Of a stretch of DNA of 64,000 bases, positions 44,296-52,528 are shown one piece after another. A program made the translations under genes and the position numbers. The notes under the pieces were generated by a model that searched no databases, was not told the origin of the DNA, and was given only the letters and a program-made list of their open reading frames with translations. Positions within the stretch are counted from its first letter, which is position 1, and the number at the start of each line of letters is the position of its first letter. Source of the DNA: Sphingomonas qomolangmaensis (lineage in GTDB: Bacteria; Pseudomonadota; Alphaproteobacteria; Sphingomonadales; Sphingomonadaceae); NCBI RefSeq assembly GCF_024496245.1, contig NZ_CP101740.1, positions 3,196,001 through 3,260,000 on the forward strand, written 5' to 3'.

Positions 44296-46418
44296 GCGCC
44301 AGCCCTGCAGCGCTAGCCGCAGTGCTGTGGTTTGCGATTCCTGGCATCGCGGCAGCGGCCGCCGCTCCCGCCTGCGCCGATGTCGTGCCAGCGGCTACCG
44401 AGGCCTCTGCACCAAAACGGGCGCTGGTCCCAGAAGACTTGGTCCGGCTACGCGACATCGGGCCAGTCGATCCAATGCAGCAATATGCCGGGCTGTTCTC
44501 ACTGTCGCCCGACGGCTCGCACGCGGCCTTCCAAGTGCGGCGCGGCGATCCGGCCGCCAATGATTATTGCCTGGCGATGGTAGTGGCGGACCTTCGGCAG
44601 AACGGGAAGGTGGTGGCGGTGGACCGCGGTGGCGATTTCATCCGCTTTCGCTTCGATTTTCGCGGCAAGGCGAGCTTCCCGAGCGGCTTCGCTGACACGA
44701 TCACGCCGCGCTGGTCCCCCGATGGGCGATGGATCGTCTATCGCCGTCGGGACAAGGGCGTGGTGCAACTAGGGCGGGCGCAGGCGGATGGCAGCGGCAG
44801 CGAAGTGATCACCAAAAGCGTTGACGATATCGACGATTTCCGCGTCACCTCGGACGGGCACGGCATCGTCTATGCGACGAAGCCGGGTCTGCGTGAGGCC
44901 CTGGCCGCGATCGACAAGGAGGGCCTATCCGGATTTCACTATGACGGTCGCTTCTCGCCCCTCTCCAGCAATCGGCCGTTCGCCCCCGCCCCTGTCCCGA
45001 TAAAGTTCTGGCTCCTCGAGCTAGCGAGCGGCCAGACGCGCGAGGCAACGCCGGCAGAAGCCGCGTTGCTCGACAACAGGCCGGCGCAAGAGGGCGACCG
45101 GATCGCAGCAGCCGGCCCCGAGGGAGCGGTCGCCAGGGTTCAGCTTCCGGAAAACAGCCTCGACGCCTCGCGCGGCCGGCTGGTGGTCGAGACCGGCCAG
45201 CGCACATTTGCGTGCAGCGCGGTCGAATGCGCCGAGGCAAGCTATCCCTGGTGGGTGGGGCGCAGGGTGCGATTCCTTCGACGCGAAGGCTGGAGGAAGG
45301 GCGAGACCGCGATCTACGAGTGGAAGCCGGGCAGCGCTCGCGCCCGCCGGCTCTATCTGACACAAGACCTGTTGATAGGCTGTGTGCCGGTGGGACACGC
45401 GCTCACATGCCTACGTGAGGGCGCGCTGCAGCCGCGCAGGCTCGAGCGGCTGGACCCGGTGAGCGGCCGACGCGATATCGTTTTCGACCCAAATCCCGAG
45501 TTTGCGAACCTGACCTTGGGCCGCGTCGAGCGCCTGCGTTCGCGCAACAGCTTCGGCCTCGCATCCTTCGCCGATCTCGTCCTGCCGGTCGGGTATCAGC
45601 CCGGCAAGCGCTACCCGCTGGTGGTGGTGCAATATGTGTCGCGCGGGTTCCTGCGCGGCGGGACTGGCGACGACTATCCGATCCAGGCCTTCGCCAATCG
45701 CGGCTTTGCGGTGCTGAGCGTGGACAAGCCCGATGCGGTCGGCATGAAGGCAGCGCCCGATTACGTCGAAGGTGACCGGATCAACCTTAAGGACTTCGCA
45801 GATCGCCGCAGCGTGCTGGAGGCGGTCGAGGATGCGGTTCGTGCCGTGATCGCGCGTGGCATCGCAGACCCCGCCCGCATCGGCATCACCGGCTTGAGCG
45901 ACGGCTCGTCTACCGTTCAGTTCGCGTTGCTGCACAGCAAGCTGTTTTCCGCCTTCGCGTCGAGCAGCTGTTGCTGGGACACGAGCATGCCGATCCGCGT
46001 CGGGCCGGGTGCGGCGAAGCTGTTCTATCACATGGGCTATCCGAGAGTGACCGATGACAGCGAGACTGCCCGCGCCTTCTGGCGCCAGATCGCCATCACT
46101 CCCAATGCTCATAACATTCGGGCTCCGATTCTAGTGCAGGTTGCGGACGACGAATATTGGGGCGCGCTCCAGAGCTTCACGGCGCTTCGGGATCTCGATC
46201 GGCCGATCGACATGTTCGTCTTCCCGGACGAGCATCACGTCAAATGGCAGCCGGCGCACCGGTTGGCTACCTACCACCGCGCGATCGACTGGTTCGACTT
46301 CTGGTTGAACGGGATCGAGGCACGCGGTCGTGACGAGGAAATCGCGCGCTGGCAGGCCATGCGGGAGGCGCAGCCCGTACTACCGAAGCCCGACACAGTA
46401 GAACCCGCTGCGCCCTAG
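44289..46418 (+). CDS. Lasso peptide isopeptidase (AtxE2-like, S9 fold)
   Basis: The 709-residue exported protein (signal-like Ala-rich N-terminus) overlaps the receptor by seven bases. It has a beta-propeller N-terminal part (SLSPDGSHAAFQV, TPRWSPDGRWIVYRRR) and a C-terminal alpha/beta hydrolase with the nucleophile GLSDGSS, the Asp region LVQVADDEYWG and the His region FVFPDEHHVKW. This is the prolyl-oligopeptidase-like family of astexin isopeptidases (AtxE), which open the macrolactam of lasso peptides. The receptor-isopeptidase pair suggests that the products return to the cell and are linearised, a signalling or scavenging cycle. Confidence 0.92.
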   Translation: MVSASPAALAAVLWFAIPGIAAAAAAPACADVVPAATEASAPKRALVPEDLVRLRDIGPVDPMQQYAGLFSLSPDGSHAAFQVRRGDPAANDYCLAMVVADLRQNGKVVAVDRGGDFIRFRFDFRGKASFPSGFADTITPRWSPDGRWIVYRRRDKGVVQLGRAQADGSGSEVITKSVDDIDDFRVTSDGHGIVYATKPGLREALAAIDKEGLSGFHYDGRFSPLSSNRPFAPAPVPIKFWLLELASGQTREATPAEAALLDNRPAQEGDRIAAAGPEGAVARVQLPENSLDASRGRLVVETGQRTFACSAVECAEASYPWWVGRRVRFLRREGWRKGETAIYEWKPGSARARRLYLTQDLLIGCVPVGHALTCLREGALQPRRLERLDPVSGRRDIVFDPNPEFANLTLGRVERLRSRNSFGLASFADLVLPVGYQPGKRYPLVVVQYVSRGFLRGGTGDDYPIQAFANRGFAVLSVDKPDAVGMKAAPDYVEGDRINLKDFADRRSVLEAVEDAVRAVIARGIADPARIGITGLSDGSSTVQFALLHSKLFSAFASSSCCWDTSMPIRVGPGAAKLFYHMGYPRVTDDSETARAFWRQIAITPNAHNIRAPILVQVADDEYWGALQSFTALRDLDRPIDMFVFPDEHHVKWQPAHRLATYHRAIDWFDFWLNGIEARGRDEEIARWQAMREAQPVLPKPDTVEPAAP

Positions 46419-46473
46419 CTCGTACTAATCGAGCAGACGACGGGAGGGGCACCAACGAACCTGCCCGCTCGTC

Positions 46474-46598
46474 TCAATCCTCGTGTAGCCCAGGAGACAG
46501 GCCTTGGCCGAGTTCGCTTTCGGCAAAACCCATCGTCGACCCGCGGGCGCAGTGCTGGCCGCTCCGAGCACAAATATATTCCAATCTTGGCGATGCAT
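46474..46598 (-). pseudogene. Third lasso precursor, broken by a one-base deletion
   Basis: The minus strand from ATG 46598 reads a 16-residue start HRQDWNIFVLGAAST that aligns with the intact precursor at 48377-48502 (RIEDTNTIELGVAST). After this the frame is off by one base. Read in the shifted frame the rest is TMGFAESELGQG, then LSPGLHED and a stop, aligning with the other cores including Gly-Phe, the acidic ring residue and the terminal Gly-Leu-x-x-Asp. The copy is 125 bases long and the intact gene 126. The lost base lies within about ten bases of the leader-core border. As written it cannot make a lasso peptide. Confidence 0.75.
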
Positions 46599-46788
46599 GC
46601 AGCTTCTGCTTGCTGGTAAGCGATGGGGAGCTTTTGCCTACTGTTGGCCGATTTTCGCAGGGTCGGGTTCGCTCAGAAGCTGCCGCTCATGGCGAGATTA
46701 GCGCTGCCCAAAAATAGCCATCCGTTCATCGGGGCGAAGAGGTCCACTACGCTCCTCGGCGCGTCCAGCCCAAAAGAAGCGCGTCAGG

Positions 46789-46977
46789 TTGCTGGCGCTG
46801 CGCGCGCATCACATTGGCAGTCAGCCCGTTGTCCTGTCGGCTACCGGAGAACGGCTGGGTAATCTTGTCGTGCCGCTCAATCCAACCCGCCGCGGGCTGA
46901 TCCGGGCGACGACCGCCGCCAAAGCGGCGCGCGTCGATTTACGCTATCTCGGTCCGGATGACCTTTGGATCACCTGA
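46789..46977 (+). CDS. Weak hypothetical frame
   Basis: A 62-codon frame starting with TTG and lacking a clear ribosome binding site. It includes IGSQPVVLSATGERLGNLVVP and RVDLRYLGPDDLWIT, which read like a folded protein, but an overlapping frame on the same strand is open just upstream, so the two could be pieces of one decayed gene. No family recognised. Confidence 0.25.
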   Translation: MLALRAHHIGSQPVVLSATGERLGNLVVPLNPTRRGLIRATTAAKAARVDLRYLGPDDLWIT

Positions 46978-47069
46978 TAATGGCGGCCTTTTCCCAGGCG
47001 CGAAGCGGTCAGCCCTGAAGAGGCGCAGCGAGCCAGCCGCAAGCGTGTCGACTTTGGTTGGTATTGAGT

Positions 47070-48038
47070 TCAGTTCGCTTTAGGTGCGTGCAACGCGCGA
47101 TACTGCGCGCTGGCTCGCGAAATCGGTGGCGCTTGCCCTACCGGACGGGCCGACGCCGCCAGTCGCCTGATATCTCCCAGAAGCAGCTCGCGAGCGGCGA
47201 ATAATGTGCCGTCGGATGCAACCCATTCCTGATCGAGCGACATGGGCTTTGGCAAAGTCACCGCTCTTGAAAGCGCCGAATGCTGCAGCATTGCCAAGAG
47301 CTGCTCGCCGTCAATGAGTTCGAGGGAGAGTTGAGATCGACTCAGGTTCGGATTGTTGGGCACGCATTTCGCCGGCCGAGTGAAGCGGCTCGCCGTCGTG
47401 ACGAACGTGCCGCGGTCCTGACCTTCGAGTAGCAATGCGCCAACGAAATTGCGCACATCTTTGATTCCTTCGGGATCGCCCGTGAGCCGTCGTTTGACTT
47501 GCACCGCGCGAGTGATGGCGCCGTTCTTTGTGACCACGAATAAGTCGATGCCCCCATCCGCAGCAGTCGCGTTTGCCGACATGCGAATGACATCGCCGCC
47601 TTCGCGCTCGCGAAGGATCGAGGCGACCAGATCCTCGGCCTGCTGAGCCGAAATATCGACGCGTTGCTCCCAGTAGCGCGCGAGGTGGGCACGCAGCTCC
47701 TCAACGGTGAGGCTGTCGCTGGCGAGGTCGATCCGATTGAGCGCAGCATGGTGCAGTTCCCACCACTGCGCCCAATCGCGCTGGAGGATCGCCTGATCGG
47801 TATTGGAGTCAAGGACCAGGCCGCGCGTAAATTGATCAAGGTGCCACCAGCCGCAGTTGGCGCACATATGCAGCCCCAGAACGCTGGCATGATCTTCTTC
47901 GTGCTCGAGATCGACAAAGCGACCGTCGCAGATAGGGCACTCATTCAGCTCAATCGAACGAGGGAAGGTGACCACGCCGGCATCAGAATCGACGTGGTCA
48001 TAGCTGTCGAAGGTCGAGTAGGACGGGTGTTTGGCCAT
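47070..48038 (-). CDS. Mrr-like restriction endonuclease with zinc finger
   Basis: A 322-residue protein. Near residues 34-64 two CxxC pairs (CPICDGRF and CANCGWW) make a treble-clef-like zinc site. Residues about 140-215 form an Mrr-type PD-(D/E)xK nuclease core: VASILREREGGDVIRMSA, ATAADGGIDLFVV with the Asp and AVQVKRR with the Gln-x-Lys. Proteins of this kind cut modified or foreign DNA. It sits between the isopeptidase and the lasso precursor genes, on the same strand as the latter but separated from them by about 340 bases. It is probably a passenger insertion. Confidence 0.8.
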   Translation of the reverse strand: MAKHPSYSTFDSYDHVDSDAGVVTFPRSIELNECPICDGRFVDLEHEEDHASVLGLHMCANCGWWHLDQFTRGLVLDSNTDQAILQRDWAQWWELHHAALNRIDLASDSLTVEELRAHLARYWEQRVDISAQQAEDLVASILREREGGDVIRMSANATAADGGIDLFVVTKNGAITRAVQVKRRLTGDPEGIKDVRNFVGALLLEGQDRGTFVTTASRFTRPAKCVPNNPNLSRSQLSLELIDGEQLLAMLQHSALSRAVTLPKPMSLDQEWVASDGTLFAARELLLGDIRRLAASARPVGQAPPISRASAQYRALHAPKAN

Positions 48039-48197
48039 GGTAAGGGCTTTTTAGCTGTAGCCAGCGCATTGCGCCACGCCACGTTCTTCGAAAAACCGCT
48101 TACGCCATCGAAGACCCACGAGTCGGCCGGGCCGCTCACCAACACAAATAGGCATCTGAAGCCCGTGTCCGGCCACCTGCACGAACGGCAGCTTAGC

Positions 48198-48228
48198 CCG
48201 CCCGCCCAAAAGCGGACGGGCGGTTTTT
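48198..48228 (+). terminator. Terminator-like hairpin with T-run
   Basis: CCGCCCG pairs with CGGGCGG around a short internal loop, and TTTTT follows directly on the plus strand. It is oriented to stop plus-strand transcription heading into the lasso operon. No plus-strand gene is seen directly upstream, so it may insulate the operon against antisense transcription. Confidence 0.45.
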
Positions 48229-48345
48229 CCCACCCAACCCGGACATTCGCAGGCCACGCAAATCGGCGTGAAATCAGGGTTTGACTCCTATACCGCGCAG
48301 GAAAGCCCGTTGTATCCAAGCGAGGAAGAACGCGCCCATGCGGGG

Positions 48346-48369
48346 GAGCGGGTGCAGAAGCACCCGCTC
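48346..48369 (-). promoter_or_regulatory. 10-bp perfect hairpin just after lasso precursor A2
   Basis: GAGCGGGTGC and GCACCCGCTC are exact complements around AGAA and begin seven bases after the precursor stop. No T-run follows on the transcribed strand. A stem at this place commonly protects the 3' end of an mRNA, which would raise the level of the precursor transcript. Confidence 0.6.
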
Positions 48370-48376
48370 GCTCATT

Positions 48377-48502
48377 TCAATCGTCGTAGAGACCGGGGTG
48401 CCACATCAGGCCTGTTTCGCCGTCTGAGAACCCCATCGTCGATCCGCGGGTGTCAGTGCTGGCTACCCCAAGTTCGATCGTATTGGTGTCTTCGATACGC
48501 AT
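48377..48502 (-). CDS. Lasso peptide precursor A2
   Basis: A 41-residue peptide with AGGAGAAG upstream of ATG 48502. The leader RIEDTNTIELGVASTDTR has Thr at the penultimate position, the hallmark of lasso leaders. The core would start GSTMGFSDGE, placing Gly1 and Asp8 for an eight-member-ring macrolactam, and ends HPGLYDD; it is 22 residues long. The tail holds Trp, His and Tyr, candidates for steric plugs. It lies 23 bases after the C gene, so it is expressed from the same message as last gene. Confidence 0.9.
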   Translation of the reverse strand: MRIEDTNTIELGVASTDTRGSTMGFSDGETGLMWHPGLYDD

Positions 48503-48525
48503 TGCTCTTCTCCTATGGTGGTCGT

Positions 48526-50304
48526 TTATCCAGCTGCGCCCGAATATACGGCGGGTCCGCCGCCGGACGGATACGAAGGCCGGGCACCCAGCCAAGCCTC
48601 GACATTCGCCAGTTCGAGCAGGCGCACATTCTCCTCTCCCGAGGTCGGACGTCCCGGCCGGAGAGTATCCTCGATCGCGCCCGGATCGAGAATTCGGTGC
48701 TGGGCAAGCTGGCCGTCCAGCAGCCGCGCGCGTAGTTCCTCGCACTTGCGCTGGACGATCTCGCCACAGAAGGGGTCGGGTGTGCCCTTGACCTTGCGAT
48801 CGACGATGGCGGCCGGAAGCCTCCCGGCAAAGGCCGCGCGGGCGATGGCGCGATCGCGGCCGCCCTCTCGCCATTGCCAACTAGGGATCGCGAGGCAGGC
48901 CTCGACGACGGGTTGTGACAGCAGGGGGTTGATCAAGGGCGCCATGCGGCTGCGATCCGCCTCCAGCGTGAGTTGGGCGCGTACTAATGCTGCAATATGC
49001 GCTGCCTTGCCCGGAAGCGCCCATGGTGGCGGCGCAAGCCAAGGATGGGAGAAGGCCATGCCGCGCAACGAGGCGACCAACTCCGGATGCAGGAAGCTCG
49101 GGTTCGGCTTCCAGCGATAGCCTGGAGGCTGACGCGCGATGCGTACCGCGGCGCGCGTGACGCGCAAAGGCCCGGCACCGGTCTGACGGCAGATGTCGCG
49201 CAGCGTCGCGAAGGCACCGGCGGCAGGCCCCTCTTGCAGCGCGCGATCGGCAAGCGCGGCGGCGGACTGCGAATAGCCGAAGACATTGTCCCCGCCATTG
49301 CCGGTGAAGAAGGCATCGGCATTGACCCGCACGGCCACCTCTCGGTGCGCCGCCTCGTAGGGCTGGGCTTCCACTCGGCCGGAGGGACGCGGCAGGTGCG
49401 ATCCCAGCGCGCGTCCTAAGTCGACGGCGTCAAGATCGTAGCGGCATTCGGTCAGCGGCAAGCCTACCGACTCGCAGACCATTTGCGCGAAGCCGCGCTC
49501 GTCGCCGGCGGGATCATCGGTGAACAAGGTCAGGCAGGTTGCCTCGCGCCTAGATTGCGCCAGGCACGCAGCGACGATCGAGGAGTCGAGCCCCCCAGAT
49601 AGGCTGACGAGCGGCCGCCGGTAGGGCGACGACCAGGCTGCGACGCATTGCTCGATAGTGCGCCGTAGCAGGACGGCGCCCGCGGCGCAGTCGCCGCCGC
49701 CTGGTTCGACGAAGTCCCAGGGAGACCAGCCCGTGATCGTCCGCTCGGAGCGGGCGTCCACCGCTATTACTTCACCGGCACGTAGCTCGGTAACACCCGC
49801 GAGCGCGGTCTCGCTCGTGGGCAGGCCTGCACAATAGAGGATCCGGCCGAGCGCATCCCAGGCAACTTGCCCGGTCTCGCTGCCCGCAGCCGCCAGCAAT
49901 GCGAGATCCGAAGCGAACAGCTTTGTGCCGTCTCGCTCGGCACGGTAACAGGGAAGCGCCGCCGATGGGTCGCGGAGAAGCTCGATGCACTCGCCGCGGG
50001 CGCGCACGCTCACATAGCCACCCCAATAGGATTGAAGCAGCGCGGGAGTCCCGTCGCGCGAAAGGGCGGCGCGCTTGGCGTCGCTCAAGACCGTGATCGC
50101 ACGGGGCGGCCCATGACGGTGGAATAGGGTCCCGACCACCGCAGCATGCTCGTCAATGTCAAGACAGCTACAGGCCTCGTTCGCCAGGACAGCAAGTGTT
50201 GGCGCGCACCGAGCAAGGCGCAATCCGGTGCAGTCGGCGATGCGCTTCGCCTCCGCCAGCAGACCAGGCTGCCGCGCGACTAGGATGAGATATTGCGGCC
50301 TCAC
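48526..50304 (-). CDS. Lasso cyclase, asparagine-synthetase-like (C protein)
   Basis: A 592-residue protein starting with GTG that overlaps the B gene stop (GTGA). The N-terminal glutaminase-like part lacks the usual Cys2 nucleophile. The ATP-pyrophosphatase part carries VSLSGGLDSSIVAACL, then FFTGNGGDNVFGYS and GGRDRAIARAAFAGRLPA. Lasso C proteins adenylate the Asp or Glu at core position 7-9 and let the N-terminal Gly attack it. The order A1-B-C-A2 in one operon means it has two natural substrates, both with Gly1 and Asp8. Confidence 0.93.
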   Translation of the reverse strand: MRPQYLILVARQPGLLAEAKRIADCTGLRLARCAPTLAVLANEACSCLDIDEHAAVVGTLFHRHGPPRAITVLSDAKRAALSRDGTPALLQSYWGGYVSVRARGECIELLRDPSAALPCYRAERDGTKLFASDLALLAAAGSETGQVAWDALGRILYCAGLPTSETALAGVTELRAGEVIAVDARSERTITGWSPWDFVEPGGGDCAAGAVLLRRTIEQCVAAWSSPYRRPLVSLSGGLDSSIVAACLAQSRREATCLTLFTDDPAGDERGFAQMVCESVGLPLTECRYDLDAVDLGRALGSHLPRPSGRVEAQPYEAAHREVAVRVNADAFFTGNGGDNVFGYSQSAAALADRALQEGPAAGAFATLRDICRQTGAGPLRVTRAAVRIARQPPGYRWKPNPSFLHPELVASLRGMAFSHPWLAPPPWALPGKAAHIAALVRAQLTLEADRSRMAPLINPLLSQPVVEACLAIPSWQWREGGRDRAIARAAFAGRLPAAIVDRKVKGTPDPFCGEIVQRKCEELRARLLDGQLAQHRILDPGAIEDTLRPGRPTSGEENVRLLELANVEAWLGARPSYPSGGGPAVYSGAAG

Positions 50305-50951
50305 CGGACCACCAGGATGGGCGTATAGAGTCGCACCTGCTCGAGGTCGCCGACGACGACTGCGTGGCCCGCCTGAACCCAGCTATGCGCGGCGAACGGG
50401 TGAAGGCGCACGCCGAAGATCAGTGCCACGTCCTGCCTGCGTTTACGGCACAGCCGCCGAGCGGCGATGGCGCGGGGGAGGCATTGGTCGGCAGCGCGCA
50501 GGACGATCGCGCTCGTCGCGAAGGCGCCGGCAATCCTCCGAAGCATCCCCTCGTCATGTATCGTGACGGGAAGATCGGACGCGGCCGCGACATGGTTGGT
50601 CATGAGGCTGACGAGGGAATGGCGCCGAAGTCGCCTTCGCGCACGCAGATGACCGGTGATCGCGCCAAGCGTATCGCGAAGTGACTGGCTACGGGTGCCG
50701 CTCGCCAGGTCGCGGGTTGCGATCGGATGCTCGGTAGCCATCGGGAGGGACCCGGAGCCAGCTTTGGCGACTCCGGCCGTGATCAGGGCGTCGCCGCTCA
50801 AGGCGTCGATCGTCTCTCCTGAAGCCCAACGCTGGAAAAGCCCGTCCAACCCGTCCGGCAGGCAGAAATAGCGATCTTGTGGCAAGTCGAGAAAGACAGC
50901 CTGGCGTGCACAAATGCACCAAGACAGGCCTGCGCGCAGGGTAAGGGACAT
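50301..50951 (-). CDS. Lasso leader peptidase with fused recognition domain (B protein)
   Basis: The product has 216 residues; ATG 50951 has GGAGG seven bases upstream. The N-terminal 85 residues (FLDLPQDRYFCLPDGLDGLFQRW) form the PqqD-like leader-recognition element, and the C-terminal part is a transglutaminase-like cysteine protease: DQCLPRAIAARRL with the Cys, HPFAAHSWVQAG with the His and VVVGD with the Asp. This one-piece B protein is usual in proteobacterial lasso loci. It cuts after the residue that follows the leader Thr. Confidence 0.9.
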   Translation of the reverse strand: MSLTLRAGLSWCICARQAVFLDLPQDRYFCLPDGLDGLFQRWASGETIDALSGDALITAGVAKAGSGSLPMATEHPIATRDLASGTRSQSLRDTLGAITGHLRARRRLRRHSLVSLMTNHVAAASDLPVTIHDEGMLRRIAGAFATSAIVLRAADQCLPRAIAARRLCRKRRQDVALIFGVRLHPFAAHSWVQAGHAVVVGDLEQVRLYTPILVVR

Positions 50952-51005
50952 GGCGGAGCCTCCAGGGAAAAGGCGCGTGCCGGTGAAGGCACGCGCCACG
51001 TCCGA

Positions 51006-51131
51006 TCAGTCGTCGCTGAGGCCGGCGTTGGGCTGGAGCCCAACCTCGGTGTCGGCGAAGCCGATCGAGCTTCCCTTGGTATCGGCGCTCACGACGCCGA
51101 GTTCGATCGTGTTTTCATGTTCGTACTTCAT
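51006..51131 (-). CDS. Lasso peptide precursor A1
   Basis: The 41-residue peptide begins at ATG 51131, with GGAGGA upstream. Leader KYEHENTIELGVVSADTK, with Thr at position -2, and core starting GSSIGFADTE (Gly1, Asp8), ending NAGLSDD. The GLSDD ending is the same as I recall for sphingonodin-type lasso peptides. The core is 22 residues. It opens the operon A1-B-C-A2 and stands 54 bases before B. The ring region is shared with A2 (GS.xGF.D.E.G), but the loop and tail differ. Confidence 0.92.
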   Translation of the reverse strand: MKYEHENTIELGVVSADTKGSSIGFADTEVGLQPNAGLSDD

Positions 51132-51192
51132 GGCATTCCTCCATTTGAGAGAAACGTCATGGCCATGACAGGTGCGAATGTAGCAAAGGCGT

Positions 51193-51215
51193 GGATTATG
51201 AGAACGTTATAATCC
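51193..51215. promoter_or_regulatory. Inverted repeat in lasso operon promoter
   Basis: GGATTAT and ATAATCC are exact complements, nine bases apart, about 60 bases upstream of A1. The surrounding 30 bases are AT-rich (TTATAA, TATAAC) in an otherwise GC-rich stretch. This is the likely promoter of the A1-B-C-A2 operon; the repeat may be an operator. A -10/-35 assignment is not certain. Confidence 0.4.
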
Positions 51216-51496
51216 ATTTATAATTCGAATGTTTTGCTCGAACCGCGCAAGATACGCTTTGGCAACATAGTTGTTCGACTATGCTGACGGCCGGGTGGCC
51301 ACTACTATGTCCAGGCCTCGTGGCTAAAGGTGGTGGCGCATGCTCCAAGGCGTGCTTTTCCCGCCCGGCTCGACCACCGTGGTGCGACAAGCAATTGCAA
51401 CGCGGCGTAGGGCGTTGGCGACTTGCCGCGTCTTTCCGCTGGCTGTCGGCCGCCGCACTCCCCGCCATTTCCCGTGACCGCTGCGAGCCTCGGCTG

Positions 51497-52528
51497 CTAC
51501 CTGTCCTGGACTGCCGCGAGCACGATCTTGTCTGCAGCATCCACTTCTACGCGCCGGCCGAACAGCGCGCCGAGCCGCCGCGCGAGCACCGCCGTATCGT
51601 CGATGCGGAAGCGTCCGGAGACGCGCTCGGAGGCAAGGGTCGGGTCGGCTAGCTGGATGGGACGCGCGGCACCGCGGTTGGCCAGCGCGATAAGCTCGGC
51701 AACGGGCACCCCCTCGAAGTCGCGGACAACGTTGGTCGCAGTGGGCACCGGCGCATTTGCGGTAGTGCCGGGGGCGGGGGCAAGCGCCGCGAACGATACA
51801 CCCTGGCCAGCGGAGAGCGTGCGTATTACTGGACGCGCGGTTGCCGCCCGGCGCGGCAGGGCGACGTCGACAGCGCCTTGCACGAGATTTACGTCGACCT
51901 TGCCCGACCGGCTTAGCGCGACCTCGAAGACCGTGCCGCGCGCGGTGACGCTGCCGCCCCCGGCATAGACCACGAAGGGACGGGGCGCGTGCGCCACCTC
52001 GAAGCGCGCCTGCCCCTGCAGCAGCCGGAACGTTCGCTGCAGGCTGCCGATATCAACGTCGAGGAGCGTCCGGTTGCCGAGGCGCACCGTCGAGCCGTCT
52101 GCGAGCCGTACCACGCGCGCCTCAGCGCCGATCGAGGAGATCGTGCGACGATCGGTGGCTCCTGCCGCAATTTCGCGCTGCCCCGGGGCCGGTCCCGAGG
52201 GATGCAACGCTATCCATCCGCCGACGCCAAGCACCAGCGCGACCGAGGCCGCCATTGCCGCGACCGACCTCCTATCCCGCGGCGTACTGGTCGGCGAGGG
52301 CGACGGCGCGGGAACGGAATCAGCAGGTTCAGCTATGAGCTTGCCCATGGCGAATATCTCGGCGGTGCGGTTGTAGGCAACGCGGTGCGCGGGGCCTTCC
52401 GCCAGCCAAGCTTCGAACCTCGCGCGGCTCTCTTCGGCATCGGGGCTGCGCATGTGCGCGAACCAGTGCGCTGCCTCGCGGGCAAGTCCCTCGCCTCGGT
52501 CTTCCTCTTGCCCCTCGGCGATGGTCAT
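51497..52528 (-). CDS. FecR-family anti-sigma factor
   Basis: A 343-residue membrane protein overlapping the sigma gene by four bases (ATGA). An N-terminal cytoplasmic DUF4880-like part (REAAHWFAHMRSPDAEESRARFEAWL) is followed by one membrane helix (SVAAMAASVALVLGVGGWIAL) and a periplasmic FecR domain (VRLADGSTVRLGNRTLLDVD, FEVAHAPRPFVVYAGGGSVTARG). FecR proteins relay the receptor STN signal to an ECF sigma factor. It and the STN receptor at 41.7 kb should form one surface-signalling chain. Confidence 0.9.
   Translation of the reverse strand: MTIAEGQEEDRGEGLAREAAHWFAHMRSPDAEESRARFEAWLAEGPAHRVAYNRTAEIFAMGKLIAEPADSVPAPSPSPTSTPRDRRSVAAMAASVALVLGVGGWIALHPSGPAPGQREIAAGATDRRTISSIGAEARVVRLADGSTVRLGNRTLLDVDIGSLQRTFRLLQGQARFEVAHAPRPFVVYAGGGSVTARGTVFEVALSRSGKVDVNLVQGAVDVALPRRAATARPVIRTLSAGQGVSFAALAPAPGTTANAPVPTATNVVRDFEGVPVAELIALANRGAARPIQLADPTLASERVSGRFRIDDTAVLARRLGALFGRRVEVDAADKIVLAAVQDR

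Noticed and set aside
51281..51652. Plus-strand frame upstream of and overlapping FecR
   Set aside because: Part of it is the antisense of the FecR 3' end; the remaining part has no start signal and no family features.
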